Assembly (NCBI GenBank): GCA_958510825.1
Contig: OY294046.1
Location: 11,200,847-11,264,846, forward strand
Length of the DNA stretch: 64,000 nt
Reading direction: 5' to 3'
DNA from: Brachypterus glaber
Taxonomy: Eukaryota > Arthropoda > Insecta > Coleoptera > Kateretidae
This document shows positions 54,053 through 64,000 of this stretch, in pieces; position 1 is the first letter of the stretch, and every line of letters begins with the position of its first letter. The notes under the pieces were generated by a model, which saw only the letters and a list, made by a program, of their open reading frames with translations, had not been told where the DNA came from and made no database searches. The position numbers were made by a program, and so were the translations under genes.

Positions 54053-55271
54053 ATGGATTCAGATATTGAAAATATGTCATCTACACCACCAGAAATAAGA
54101 GAGGCGGCACAAGAGGTGTCAAATAATTTGCTGCCTCAAAAATCAAGAGGTGTATATGAAAATGCATATAAAAGATTTCAAAAATACATGCAAGAGAAAA
54201 ATGTACATACCATATCTGAAAATGTACTACTTGCATATATGGCAGAGCTTTCAAAAACTTTCAAAGCTTCAACACTATGGTCTATGTATTCTATGTTGAA
54301 ATCAAAATTGTGTTTGACTAGAAATGTTGATATTTCTAAGTACATGAAGCTTCGAGCATTTTTAAAACAACAAAGTTCTACCTACAAACCAAAAAAATCC
54401 AGGGTTTTGACAAAAGAACAATTTGATAAGTTTTTATTAACAGCACCAGACGAGGATTATTTATTACAAAAGGTACCTATATATTTTAAGAGCAATAAGG
54501 GTTTTAATTTAACATGGCTGTTTTTTCACAGATTGCATTTTTGTTTGGAATTACTGGAGCGTGTAGGAGGGAGGAGTTAGCTAATATCAAAATTCAAGAT
54601 ATTGATGATATAGGCTCGGCACTGCTTATACGAATCCCACAAACAAAAACAAATAATCCCAGGTCATTTACAATAACAGAAAAAAAATACTTAGATATGT
54701 TCAGAAAATTGCAAGCCTAAGACCAACAAATTTTTCTGAAGAAAGATTTTTTCTAGGCTATAGAAAGGGAAAATGTGTTAGGCAAGTAGTTGGAAAAAAC
54801 AAATTTGGAACAATTCCACAAGAGATAGCTACTTACCTAAAATTAGAAAACCCTAAAGGGTACACTGGCCATTGCTTTCGGCGAACTTCAGCCACAATAC
54901 TTGTGGATGCTGGAGCAGACCTCACATCCCTCAAAAGGCATGGTGGATGGAAGTCCTCCACAGTTGCCGAAGGCTATATTGCAGACTCTCTCCCGAACAA
55001 AATTGAAGTTTCAAATAAAATTTTAAATGTTTCGCCTGTAGATTTTAACTATAATCTTGAGCCCTCAGACTTTACTTTGGAACCTCAACTTAATCAAGCA
55101 AGCACTTCCACTGCCTTTGAAACTGAACTACAAAGCACCACATCTAGCACAGTCAGCACCTCTGTTCTAAACGCAACAAATTTAGACGTTTCAAAGCTCC
55201 AAAAAATGGATTGCCCCATTATTTTCCAAAATTGTACAAATTGTACTTTCAACATAAACAATTCTTCATAA
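54053..55271 (+). pseudogene. Crypton-type tyrosine recombinase, one frameshift
   Basis: Exon 1 (54053-54472, 140 codons) starts MDSDIENMSSTPPEIREAAQ and holds a helical core-binding region (RGVYENAYKRFQKYMQEKN; AFLKQQSSTYKPKKSRVLTK). A 59-bp intron follows (AAG|GTACCT, acceptor TTTTTTCACAG). Exon 2 starts at 54532 with IAFLFGITGACRREELANIK, where ACRREE carries the first catalytic Arg. The reading frame breaks by one base near 54706 in an A-run (RKLQA then stop); the shifted frame carries on KIASLRPTNFSEERFFLGYR, then GYTGHCFRRTSATILVDAGA (His-x-x-Arg), then LKRHGGWKSSTVAEGYIADS (His/Trp and the nucleophile Tyr in EGY). All active-site residues are present. A Ser/Thr-rich tail ends at 55271. 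Role: strand exchange for transposition through a circular intermediate, as known for Cryptons. The frameshift makes it a recent pseudogene, unless it is a sequencing error. Confidence 0.85.
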
Positions 55272-55438
55272 ACAAGAAAATACAATTTTGTAAAAAAAAT
55301 ATTATTTAATGTTCATTCTGTTACGGTAAAAATAAACTTTAAAAACTAAAAACATGTAATTTATTAAGAACCACTTCATAAATAACAGCTGATGAAAACA
55401 ATATTTTGCGCATGTCTTCCACAGAACAGCCTTCAGTC

Positions 55439-55717
55439 CAGGGATACCGATTTTTAATCGATTCTTTTGAAGATCGATTCTTTTGTTACAATTAGGGCCA
55501 CTTGCACCAACGATATTTTAAGTTTAAACTTGGTTTAAATTGGCAGCCTACCAATCAAAACACAGCATTTTTAACTTAAACTCAGTTTAGTCGAGATAAT
55601 CCCAGTTTAAGAATTTTTTGAATCGATTATTTTACTTTCGATCTTTTTCATAATCGATTCTTTTTCCTTTGAATCGATCCTTGGAATCGATTCTTTTGAA
55701 AAAGATCGGCATCCCTG
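55439..55717. mobile_element. hAT-type MITE inside the recombinase element
   Basis: Ends CAGGGATACCGATTTTTAAT and AAAGATCGGCATCCCTG. It is flanked by the direct 8-bp repeat CTTCAGTC (55431-55438 and 55718-55725), as for hAT. Several ATCGATTCTTTTG copies lie inside. A segment 55493-55600 (GGGCCACTTGCACCAACG ... AACTCAGTTTA) looks like a further inserted repeat. Confidence 0.85.
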
Positions 55718-55936
55718 CTTCAGTCTTCACATTTCTCATGATATAAAAAAAACTTACGAATATTTAGCTTTACAAATTAATTTGGGAATCTCTGAGATTT
55801 ATTTTACAGCTAGAAAGATAATTTATTAGTATCTTTAGCATGAAATTTAATATGATTAAAACATCGAAATGTTTAGATTTATCTGATGAGAATTTAGGCC
55901 GTTGGGAACTATTACAGAAGTAAATAATTTTATTCA

Positions 55937-56008
55937 AGAAGAAGAAGAAGAAGAAGAAGAAGAAGAAGAAGAAGAAGAAGAAGAAGAAGAAGAAGAAGAA
56001 GAAGAAGA
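55937..56008 (+). repeat. (GAA)n microsatellite
   Basis: About 24 perfect AAG/GAA units. Likely to vary in length between individuals. Confidence 0.95.
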
Positions 56009-56389
56009 GCTGGATAATTTTATTCAGAAGGTGTTTTTAAACTAAAAACAATGCATTAAAAGTGAATGTCCTACACGAGGAGTATTTTTCTTTATAAATA
56101 TTACAGTACAGGTAAAGCATCTTATTTAAAAAAGCTTAAAAACAACAAGTTTTCGCCCGCAAAACATGAACAAAAAGTGTCGCTTTTAGAATCAATCGAA
56201 TAAAAAATAAATATATGATTATGAGTATAATCGAAAAAGAACTTTTTTATCTAAACTTAAAAAAATACACATCTTAACAAAATTGAAAAAATATTCTTAA
56301 ATAAAACAAAACAAATATTCTTAAATTAATACAAATAGGTTTAGATCTAAGCAAATCACTTTAATATACATTAGTTAGATCCAGCTATA

Positions 56390-57088
56390 CAGAGCGTGTC
56401 AAAAATCCGCCACTTTAACTTTTGAATGGTTTAAGATATCAACTTGAAATTAAGAATACATAAATAACATAACCCTTTTTTTTGTACATAGTTGGTATGC
56501 TTAGGAGGCATATTGGAGACAGGGGGCCAAGGGGTGACTTTTTTTTAATGGGGGTCATGTGATACATCATTTTAAAGCTTATAAAATTCTCTATCTGTCC
56601 ACATATTTTTTTATTTTTTCAGAGCAATTTTTGGGGGTTTGAAATAGGTTTAAAAATGGGAATTTTCCTCGAAATTTCTTAAAAAAAATAAAGAAATTTT
56701 TAAAAATGGTTTACTTCATGATGCAAATACATCAGTTATATTTTAAAACTAATTTTGAATATAAATAAAATTTAACAAAAAAAAATTAAAAAATCACATT
56801 TTTTAGCAAAAGAAAATGAGAAGTAAAAACCTTAAAAAAAATTTTTACCAAATTAAAAACTATATGGTCGAACAGAGAATTTTATAAGCTTTAAAATTAT
56901 GTAGCACACGACCCACCTTTCCATTAAAAAAATGTCTTCCCTTGCCCCCTGTCTCCATTGTGCACCCTAAGCATATCAAATATGTACCAAAATTATTTGG
57001 TTTATGCTGTTTATGTGTTTCAAATTTCAAATTGATATCTTAAGTCGTTCAAAAGTTAAAGAGGTGGCGGACTTTTGACACGCTGTGT
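56390..57088. mobile_element. Fold-back element, about 0.7 kb
   Basis: Starts TA|CAGAGCGTGTCAAAAATCCG and ends GCGGACTTTTGACACGCTGTG. Arms of about 300 bp share GGAGACAGGGGGCCAAGGGG and its mirror CTTGCCCCCTGTCTCC. The right TA has mutated. No gene. Confidence 0.82.
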
Positions 57089-57245
57089 TGAATATACAGG
57101 GCCATTATCTGTTTATAAAGTTATCTGTTTGGTAGAGAACCTCGGTCGCCTAGCATCCACCAATGAACAAGCAGTATTCGGCATTTATTCTGCCGCTTAC
57201 GTTAACATTGACTTTACTTTTAGGTGAATATAATAGCCCTAAGTC

Positions 57246-57402
57246 TAAAGGCCTATCCAGAAGCTTGCATAAGAACACAAAACATAAGAATACGATGCCG
57301 TGATTGGCTTACAAGATACATGGCCGAAAATCAATCCAATCACGGCATCGCATTCTTATGTATTACGTTCTTATGCGAACCTGTGGATATGCCCTAAGAT
57401 AT
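57246..57402. repeat. Hairpin family G, copy 2
   Basis: GGCCTATCCAGAAGCTTGCA ... AATACGATGCCGTGATTGG mirrors CCAATCACGGCATCGCATTC ... CGAACCTGTGGATATGCCC. The arms are about 60 bp, and the sequence shares head and arms with 9440-9545. Confidence 0.8.
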
Positions 57403-57645
57403 AAAAATCAAGCCATTTCATTAGCACCAATTTAATTTTTAAACTCTTTTTTCTGAAAGTTTTATTTTTTGAGAAGTCCGAGGAGAAAGCTTACTTCAAA
57501 GGCAGATTATACTCGCAAACCCCGCTAAGGTAATTTGCGAATAACGTATAAAATTGAATATTTACGTCATTTAGTTTCTAACTTTGCAAATTAACGGATA
57601 TATAAAATGGATACTAACTAATGGTATCTAACTTGTATAAACAAT
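57403..57645. other. AT-rich spacer
   Basis: Probable 3' flank of the next gene. No clear polyadenylation signal was seen on the minus strand. Confidence 0.35.
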
Positions 57646-58065
57646 CTAGCTGGTTAGCTGAGAAACTTCATCGGTGATACTGGAAATTTTTTGGCATAAT
57701 CTTTGTATGCGCTTTTTCTCTGTCTTTAACTTTCTCTCCAGTTCTGCTATTCTACATTTCAAATTTAAATTTTCATTTTTTCCATCAAACCTGGGAATTT
57801 CTTCTATATTTTGAGAAGAATCGGACGGAGAAGTTTTGGAAACTCTTTGGTTAGGATTTTTTCTTAATTGCCTGTATTTTTTCATATACTCTCTTTTCTG
57901 GCGGCGGCGTATTTCCTGTTCCTCTGGAGGAACATCTTTAATAAGCTGTTTGCTTTTGTGGTATCTCTCAAGATTTTTTTGTTTTATGTCTTTATATTTC
58001 TCCGGATTAATTGTCCGTGTTTTTTCCAACCACTTTCTTTGTCTTTCTTTTTGTGTCATAGGCAT
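57646..58065 (-). CDS. Small basic coiled-coil protein, unknown function
   Basis: An intact 139-codon frame from ATG at 58065 to TAG. It starts MPMTQKERQRKWLEKTRTIN, then PEKYKDIKQKNLERYHKSKQ, a very basic region rich in Lys, Arg and Glu. Residues 60-75 (EIRRRQKREYMKKYRQ) are again basic. A Ser/Pro linker (SKTSPSDSSQN) leads to a C-terminal leucine-type coiled coil (NLKCRIAELERKLKTEKKRI). No zinc finger or membrane segment is visible. I recall similar small proteins as repeated 'uncharacterized' genes in arthropods, often linked to transposons (recollection, not checked). Nuclear DNA or RNA binding is plausible from the charge. The next entry describes a likely 5' UTR intron. Confidence 0.65.
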   Translation of the reverse strand: MPMTQKERQRKWLEKTRTINPEKYKDIKQKNLERYHKSKQLIKDVPPEEQEIRRRQKREYMKKYRQLRKNPNQRVSKTSPSDSSQNIEEIPRFDGKNENLNLKCRIAELERKLKTEKKRIQRLCQKISSITDEVSQLTS

Positions 58066-58070
58066 CTTGA

Positions 58071-58600
58071 ACTGAAAATAAATACATTAGTAAGTATTTT
58101 TCAGGTTCGTTATAAAGTCTACCAAAACAAACAAAACCGTTTGAAAGTTTACTTTCTGAGAAAGTCTACGGTATTTACGGTTATTTCAAATTTTCTACCA
58201 TAAATCTTTGTCATATCGGTCTGCAGTTTTGAGGTTAAATTCCTTTAATAAATGCCTAATTGGAAATCAAAATAATTAAAATCAACAAGTTATTAGAGTT
58301 AGAAATTTTACAAAGAATAAATTCACGTAAACGTAAATTCGTCAAGTTCTTACTTTTGGGAGAACATAAAAAACTCACGTTTTAATCATGAAAATTTTGC
58401 ATGTTTTATTTTATATATCACCATGGCAAATCTTGTTTAATTTTTTTCGAGGGCTGAAGATGAGATGGTTACATATACCGTGTTAAAACAAAGTCCCCAT
58501 AACAATAAAGAAAAATAATAAAGAATATATAAGAAAAAAGACTTGTTTTAATTTATTTAATAACTTTAAAACTCCTACCTGGGTAAATATGGCTTCAAAC
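58071..58600 (-). promoter_or_regulatory. 5' UTR intron and leader of the basic coiled-coil gene
   Basis: On the minus strand TTTACCCAG|GTAGGAGT at 58579/58578 is a good donor and TTTATTTTCAG|TTCAAGATG at 58074-58072 a good acceptor, 6 bases before the start codon. The intron would be 507 bp. The promoter itself was not recognised. Confidence 0.5.
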
Positions 58601-59916
58601 ACTCTTCACAAACTGGCCTCAACAAAATAAAAAACTATGCATGCCAACTGAAACGTCAAACTAAAAAATATGTTCTAAGAACGCTGGTTTTAGAATTTTA
58701 CGCTCCAGCGTTAGAAAGTCTACGTTAGAAATATGCATATTAAAACTTTCATTTAAAAGCCATGTTTAGTGACTACTCGACAAAAGAAAATCGCAATATC
58801 CACAAAAAGATACGGCGTCAAACTGACAAAACGTTAGCGTTCCTAATAATATTCGAAAAACCCCTTTTTTTATTTTAAAAGTTGGCGCTTTTAAATTTAG
58901 AGCATATTTATTGCCATGAAACGTCAACTTTTACCATTAAAAGTACATTTAACTAACTTCCGGTTTAACCTGTATGATTTTTAAATTATCGCCTTGTAAA
59001 TTCCGAAACATCGTATCTCAAAAATGACCACTTGACAGGTATAACAAATTATCCTTTTTTAAACAATTATTAAGGTATTTATTTTGAACTTTATTAATTA
59101 CATATAAACAAGAATAAGTTCTTATTCATATAAATTAGTCAATTATTAAATTACTACCCTACTAATTCCATAAAAAAGAATAATTTCTAGTCTCTGGCAA
59201 GTTCCCATTTTTTAGATACGATGGTTCGGTATTTACAATGCAATATTTGAATTGTAGGTACGCTTCATTCTAAGTACAATGATAGCAAAAAAGTGATATA
59301 CCAATGTCAAAGTTTTTTTTTTATTTATGTTTAGTTTTATCATGCATGATTACCTAAAATAACTCGAAACCTAGAAAAATTAATTTACGCTGATAGATTC
59401 TGCTCCGAGTTTATATTAAGTTGCTAAATTACTATTTTCTATCCGAATGTATTCATGAATAATTTATAATATATCTAATACTATTAAAGATGAATGTATG
59501 TACTAGTTGACCATGATTTTTTTTGTATATTAGAATTGAAACACGAATGTCAATTTTAAAGATAAACCTTAACCTGAAATTTGTTATAATTAATGATAAT
59601 ATGAAATTATTAATTTGGCAACTTTGCGCATATATCATAATAATTTGTATACACTGAAAAAACGAAAATTTGTAATAGTTTTAAAATAAAATTACCTTTT
59701 ATATATCGATTTTGTTTACAGAATTATAAAAAAATATATATATAATTAATTGTTCCATGCCGTAGAATAAGAAAAAAAACAACTACATCCAATAATTTAA
59801 TTTTTATCTAATTATTTAATATTTTATAGTAAATTTTGTATTTCGTTTTGCTAAAAATATGAAACCTATCACGGAATGTGCCATAAAACGTAATAGGTTT
59901 CATCCTCTTACGGAAT
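58601..59916. other. AT-rich spacer
   Basis: Positions 58660-58860 contain repeated GTTAGA/ACGTTAG motifs and 'CGTCAAACT' phrases. No gene recognised. The minus-strand frame at 59453 is not supported. Confidence 0.35.
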
Positions 59917-60702
59917 GTGCTATATACCGTATGAGTTTTCTGTGCGATTTGACTAACATTCTAAGACAGTCGTAAAAAAAGTGTTTAAAATAGTATGTTC
60001 TATAACTAGTATGGAATAGACAATATTCTGCGCGAGCGGAAAGTTTGTCATACGAGCCGGCAGGCGAATATGACGGTCCTGCGAGCGCGGAATGACTATT
60101 CCATACGTGTTGTAGACTATATTTTTTCTTCGACTGCAAATATGAAACAATGTATGGCTTTAAACTGCGGACAAGGTTTAAGACAATGTTTTTGTGACTC
60201 GACATTGTAAATTCAACAAAACACATATTTTTAAATAAAGCAATTAATGTTATTTAATAGTTTTATCAAATTAGTACTTAAAAAAGATTTTTATTTAATT
60301 TTAGCACATATTTACAAATTATAATGCAAAAATTGATTGTTGTGACAGATATCAGGTTTAAATATTTAACAATAGATGGAGCAGTTTTAATTTTTTGAAC
60401 TTAATTGATAAAAAACTGGTCAAATATTAAGAAAAACTAATAAACTTTATGTAATTTTAACGCAAAACTTTAAATTGCATTAACTTATTCAATATTTCAT
60501 GGTAAAATATATATATTTTTGCTAATTTTGCTACAGTTTTCTTTACTTTTATAATACAAGAAATGGCACTACATGTGCTCATTCAACACTTGATACGGAA
60601 TATTCATACCGTACCTAGAGCTAGAATGGATTCATTCTGTGTTTGAAAAGTGTGTGTATTTGCTTTCATTCTAAAGCAGCCGTAGAAAAATATATTATTG
60701 GT
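59917..60702 (+). mobile_element. Family E repeat with palindrome
   Basis: Order: a right-end-like block ending CATTCTAAGACAGTCGTAAA (59917-59983); the palindrome 60009-60106 (GTATGGAATAG ... CTATTCCATAC, GC-rich inner part GCGCGAGCGG / GCGAGCGCGG); a left terminus CTATATTTTTTCTTCGACTG (60117); about 550 bp of AT-rich core; and a second right-end block CATTCTAAAGCAGCCGTAGA (60670-60702). The left terminus and second right end are inverted relative to each other. No coding frame was found. Confidence 0.6.
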
Positions 60703-61288
60703 GAATTAAGTCCTAAATGGTTTACTATACACATAAATAACTGTTTCTGAGTCAAGATTGAGTTTTAATATTGAAATGTTTTGGGCAAAAAAGTGAAAGT
60801 TTTAGAATTTGGGTTTAAGACAGGAAATTTCTTTTTAGTATGCACATGGGGCTAGTGTAAAGCAATACAATATTGTGTTTATCTCAAAAAGTGAATTTTT
60901 GCAGATAGGACAATTTGTCTTAGCAGGGCAGAATAGTTAAAATGAGAATAGTACATAAATATGTAATGATCTTAAAGCCTTCTTCACTGGTAACACTGAA
61001 TACGGATCTGTCTAAAATTTTATTAAATAGGATTAAAAGTTTTTGCTGTCAGCAATTATTGTTCATTCCACGAACTAAAACTGTTTATTTAACATTTTAT
61101 GCAGAACTACTTAAGTAGGTTTTTTTCTTAGAATTTTACAATAGTAAAATGAGATAATGCCGAGGATTATGCATACAATAGAATTTACGCTTAGACTGCG
61201 AGTGGTTTCTTCGTACAATAAAGGTGTGCGTCACAGCCTAAACAAAATCTTAATTTGTTTGCAAAAACCTAATTATTTATTAGTAAAA
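60703..61288. other. AT-rich spacer
   Basis: Nothing recognised. Confidence 0.35.
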
Positions 61289-61900
61289 ACTTAAGGTCGA
61301 TTCAGGCTATCACTAACTACACTAAACTGAATTAATAAATTAAGAAATTAACAAAATTAAGAAACATAACCTCATATTCTATAATAAATTTTCCGTGGTA
61401 TGCAATAATAAGGTAACTGCTAAATAGATAATAGGCATGTATAAATACGACTGAATAAGTAAAAAAAAGCAATTATCTATTGCGTAGGACGATTATTACT
61501 ATATTTGAAGTTGTTGGGTCTAAAAATCGTGTTTTAAAACCTACTTATCTCCAAAAGTACCTCTTATTTTCTTATGTAACTACTGTGTTTTTCCTTAACC
61601 CTGAACATGTATCAATTTTTAAAATACAGAGGTGTCGCCATCTTCATTTTTATTTTGATACTTGGATAACGATTGTTTATAAAATGTTGCACTAAAGTTT
61701 GTGTATTTCAGAAATTCTTTTTCTATGGTGTATTTTAAGATTCTATTATTATTTTATGCTATATATTTTCTTTTATCTTAATTGTTGCATACCACGGAAA
61801 ATTAAATTATAGAATTTGAGGTTATGTTTCTTAATTTTCTTAATTTCTTAATTCAGTTTAGTATAGTTAGTGATAATTATGCCTGAATCGACCTTTAATG
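61289..61900. mobile_element. Fold-back element, about 0.6 kb
   Basis: AAGGTCGATTCAGGCTATCA ... TTCCGTGGTATGCAATAATA mirrors TTGTTGCATACCACGGAAAA ... TATGCCTGAATCGACCTTTA. The arms are about 120 bp, with 350 bp of unrelated sequence between. No gene. Confidence 0.78.
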
Positions 61901-62071
61901 GTTTTGTTAAGTCAAGAGTGATTAACATGATTAGCTACAATGTAAAAAAATATGTGTTTCCAATTTAGATAAGATAGATAAGTTTTTTTCTACCTTTTGG
62001 TAATATTTTTTTTAATTTCGAGCGTCTAGTTTTAGGTATATAAACTCTATGTATCATCTTAAAAATAAACT
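61901..62071. other. AT-rich spacer
   Basis: Nothing recognised. Confidence 0.3.
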
Positions 62072-62974
62072 AAAAATAGTATATTGTTTTACTAAGAGGA
62101 AAAGTGAAGCTTTTTTTTACTAGTCTGTAAAATTTACGGACGACGCGAAGCGGAGTCCGGAAACTACAGACGAGTAAAAAAAGCACTTTTCCTCTGAGTG
62201 AAACATACTATTTTTTCTTCAAGCATCCTATATATATATATATGTGTGGAAAAATCATTATCAAATAAATATAGTAAAACCATTTTTTATAATGGCTTAG
62301 TTTGTTTTAATAAACTGCCTTTAGTTATTAAAAACTGTGATAATTATAATAGATTTAAATTATTGTTAAAAAACTTTGTTATTGAAAATTTTTAAATATT
62401 TAAAAAATGTACTATTTTTGTTAAGAATTTATTATATATAGATGTATACAATAGCTTGGCTAAATAAAGATTAGTATTATTATATATATATTTTAAATAA
62501 ATTTTTGAATTTAATTTATTCAGTAATAAAGTATGTTTTTTTTATTAAAATATGCCAATACAACCCTTTCGAAACAAACTTAAACCTTCCTTAGCTCATT
62601 TTAATTTTTTTTCGTAGGCTAAATCGTACACTTTTCGCGATTTCGATGGTAACTTGTCTAATGTAGCATTTGCAATTTCGGAGAGATTTGTAGGTGTATA
62701 AACCATATATTCTTCTTCAATCATTTTTAATCGATTTCACACAAGGTTTTTGCACAGAATCTCGAGTCAACCACCTGTTTACATAATAAACAAACAAGTT
62801 TGAAGTATGACTGTCATCAAAGTCAAAGAGTGCTGCCGCCAGTGGTGGTTTTGCTAACTAACCTTTTTTACGGCGTACAATAATGAACTCATTTTTTACT
62901 GTAAAAAAATAGATCACTTTTAACTAGTGTGTTCAGTTATAAAATATGAAAATTTTAGTACGCTTGAAGAAAAA
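62072..62974 (+). mobile_element. Family A element, copy A3
   Basis: The palindrome 62072-62210 (head GACGACGCGAAGCGGAGTCC) is followed by the core 62211-62974, bounded by TTTTTTCTTCAAGC and GCTTGAAGAAAAA. The core matches 36661-37137 inverted, except for an insertion at about 62238-62485. No gene of its own. Confidence 0.82.
62238..62485 (+). pseudogene. LINE 3' fragment inserted in copy A3
   Basis: Absent from copy A2 at the equivalent place and flanked by TATATATAT on both sides. It encodes the last residues of a non-LTR reverse transcriptase, SNKYSKTIFYNGLVCFNKLP and then NRFKLLLKNFVIENF before TAA at 62393-62395. The phrase FYNGLVCFNKLP corresponds to GIKLYNRL / IKTYNKLP of the larger LINE fragments at 44237 and 25832. 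A short 3' UTR ending ATTAGTATTATTAT follows. Severely 5'-truncated. Confidence 0.7.
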
Positions 62975-64000
62975 TATTTTTTATCTAGTTTACCGGATGA
63001 ATCTGATAATTCAGCGACTCAAAAAAAAACACAAACTTTATGAAATTATTATGAAAATTATTAATTTTCAACCCTGGGAGTGGATTTCAAATCATTATTA
63101 TCAGATTCAGTGTCAGCGACCCCAAAACTCTCGAAAACTCAAAAAACCATTTTCAAAAAAAAACTAACTCTGCAGAAAGTTAAAAAAAAAATTGTATTAA
63201 AGGATTAAAGTGGAAAAAGCCATGTTTTTCCCTGTCTTTTTCTAACGGTGGTTTTTTTCACCCAGCCCTGCCCATACGGCATCGATTTTCCCCATTTGGG
63301 ACCATAACTTCTATGAAGTAATAGCAGTAGTACTTCACAGATGGCACTTAAAAGTGGTGTTCCCAAATAGGAACACAATGCGATATAGGGTTAAATGAGA
63401 CCCCCTATATAATAATGTGTGGGTGCAAAATTAAAAAGTGCAGTAAAAATACATGTAAAAATTCTAGATGTAATAACTTACTTATGGTATCCCCCACTGT
63501 GTTTTTTTTAACTTACCTAAAACAAAAGAAAAACAAAATTAGATATTATTAGAAGAAACAAATCGAACATAATCAAAAGTAAAGATTCAAAATTATTTTA
63601 TATTTATTAACACTACCGATAGGTGTCTCCACAGAATGTGTCTTACCAATAACAAGATTTTGTATACACGGTATTTTTTTTTCATTTGAAACTTTCAAAT
63701 ATCTCGAATACTATGCATTAGAAAAAAAAAATTGGACAAAAGTTGTTTATTTTAATGGGGGAAACAAAATGGCGTATTTATTTTTACAGATATTTACGTA
63801 TTCAAAAGCCACACAAAATTAAAAAAGTTGGATCTCCGACGGACTTGACTAGTCAATTTCTATGTATTTTATGCCGCTGAATCCGAATTTAAAGTCGGAA
63901 TTTAAAAGTTATCTCCCATAAATTTAAATCCGTACGAAGAACGGGTTCGTGGCTCGTTGAACAGAATTTTAGGATAATAAATATACAATGTATATAAATT
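62975..64000. other. Tandem-family fragment and AT-rich spacer
   Basis: Positions 63045-63170 hold a unit of the array seen at 2030-2690 (TTATTATCAGATTCAGTGTC). Positions 63230-63310 (TTTCCCCATTTGGG) recall 2700-2720, which follows the array there, so a longer repeat containing both is likely. No gene to the end of the window. Confidence 0.4.

Larger units (their letters stand above)
53851..56207 (+). mobile_element. Crypton-like tyrosine-recombinase element
   Basis: Bounded by a 15-bp inverted pair: TTTTTTATTCGATTG at 53852-53866 and CAATCGAATAAAAAA at 56193-56207. It encloses the recombinase gene, a hAT MITE (55439-55717) and a GAA microsatellite (55937-56008). The palindrome C lies just outside the left terminus. 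Cryptons proper have no long inverted repeats, so these boundaries are an inference. Confidence 0.5.

Noticed and set aside
55937..56008. A Glu/Lys-rich coding repeat
   Set aside because: A pure GAA run without an open frame on either side is a microsatellite.
59900..60226. A 108-codon minus-strand frame
   Set aside because: It runs through the palindrome of family E, where both strands stay open by symmetry.

Overview
The window looks like nuclear DNA of an insect or other arthropod. It is AT-rich, has split genes with GT-AG introns, lacks dense bacterial-type coding, and carries a heavy load of Tc1/mariner-like, hAT-like, Penelope-like, non-LTR and Crypton-like elements plus a tRNA-derived SINE. 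A repeat-rich insect genome such as a beetle's fits, but the species cannot be fixed from sequence alone. No CRISPR array, operon or functional tRNA/rRNA gene was seen. Most short open frames here are chance or transposon debris.

Host genes. The best host gene lies on the minus strand at 12968-23789. Four exons (23789-23658, 17060-16733, 14496-14223, 13346-12968) join in perfect phase over 371 codons. They encode part of a coiled-coil protein with a Ser-rich linker; both ends lie outside what can be resolved, and the family was not recognised. A possible plus-strand exon sits at 39489-39682. A small basic coiled-coil protein with a 5' UTR intron lies on the minus strand at 57646-58579; it may be a transposon accessory gene rather than a host gene.

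Mobile elements by region. 0-12 kb: dispersed repeats, a 95-bp tandem array (2.03-2.69 kb), fold-back elements (5.9-6.6, 8.1-9.3 kb), a hAT-like MITE (6.8-7.4 kb) and a DNA-transposon remnant (11.5-12.3 kb). 12.4-24.1 kb: the split gene, its introns filled with a fold-back, a hAT MITE with an 8-bp target duplication, a Tc1 transposase relic, a Penelope-like element with a 12-bp target duplication, a mariner-like element with long inverted repeats, a 260-270-bp tandem array and a SINE. 24-39 kb: two copies of a palindrome-bearing repeat (family B), a LINE inserted in a fold-back, further fold-backs and family A repeats. 39.8-40.7 kb: a CAATCAT-rich satellite. 41.4-45.1 kb: a nested stack ending in a LINE reverse-transcriptase fragment. 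45-53 kb: minisatellites, hairpins and a fold-back. 53.7-56.2 kb: a Crypton-like tyrosine-recombinase element. 56-64 kb: fold-backs, family E and a third family A copy.

Most notable. Several repeat families (A, C, E; B more loosely) share one lopsided design: a long imperfect palindrome with a GC-rich head, then a short AT-rich gap, then an inverted-repeat terminus of the form TTTTTT(A/C)TTCRA. One of them (C, 53.7-56.2 kb) encloses the tyrosine-recombinase gene. This suggests a group of recombinase-mobilised elements with an external hairpin, which I cannot match to a described class.
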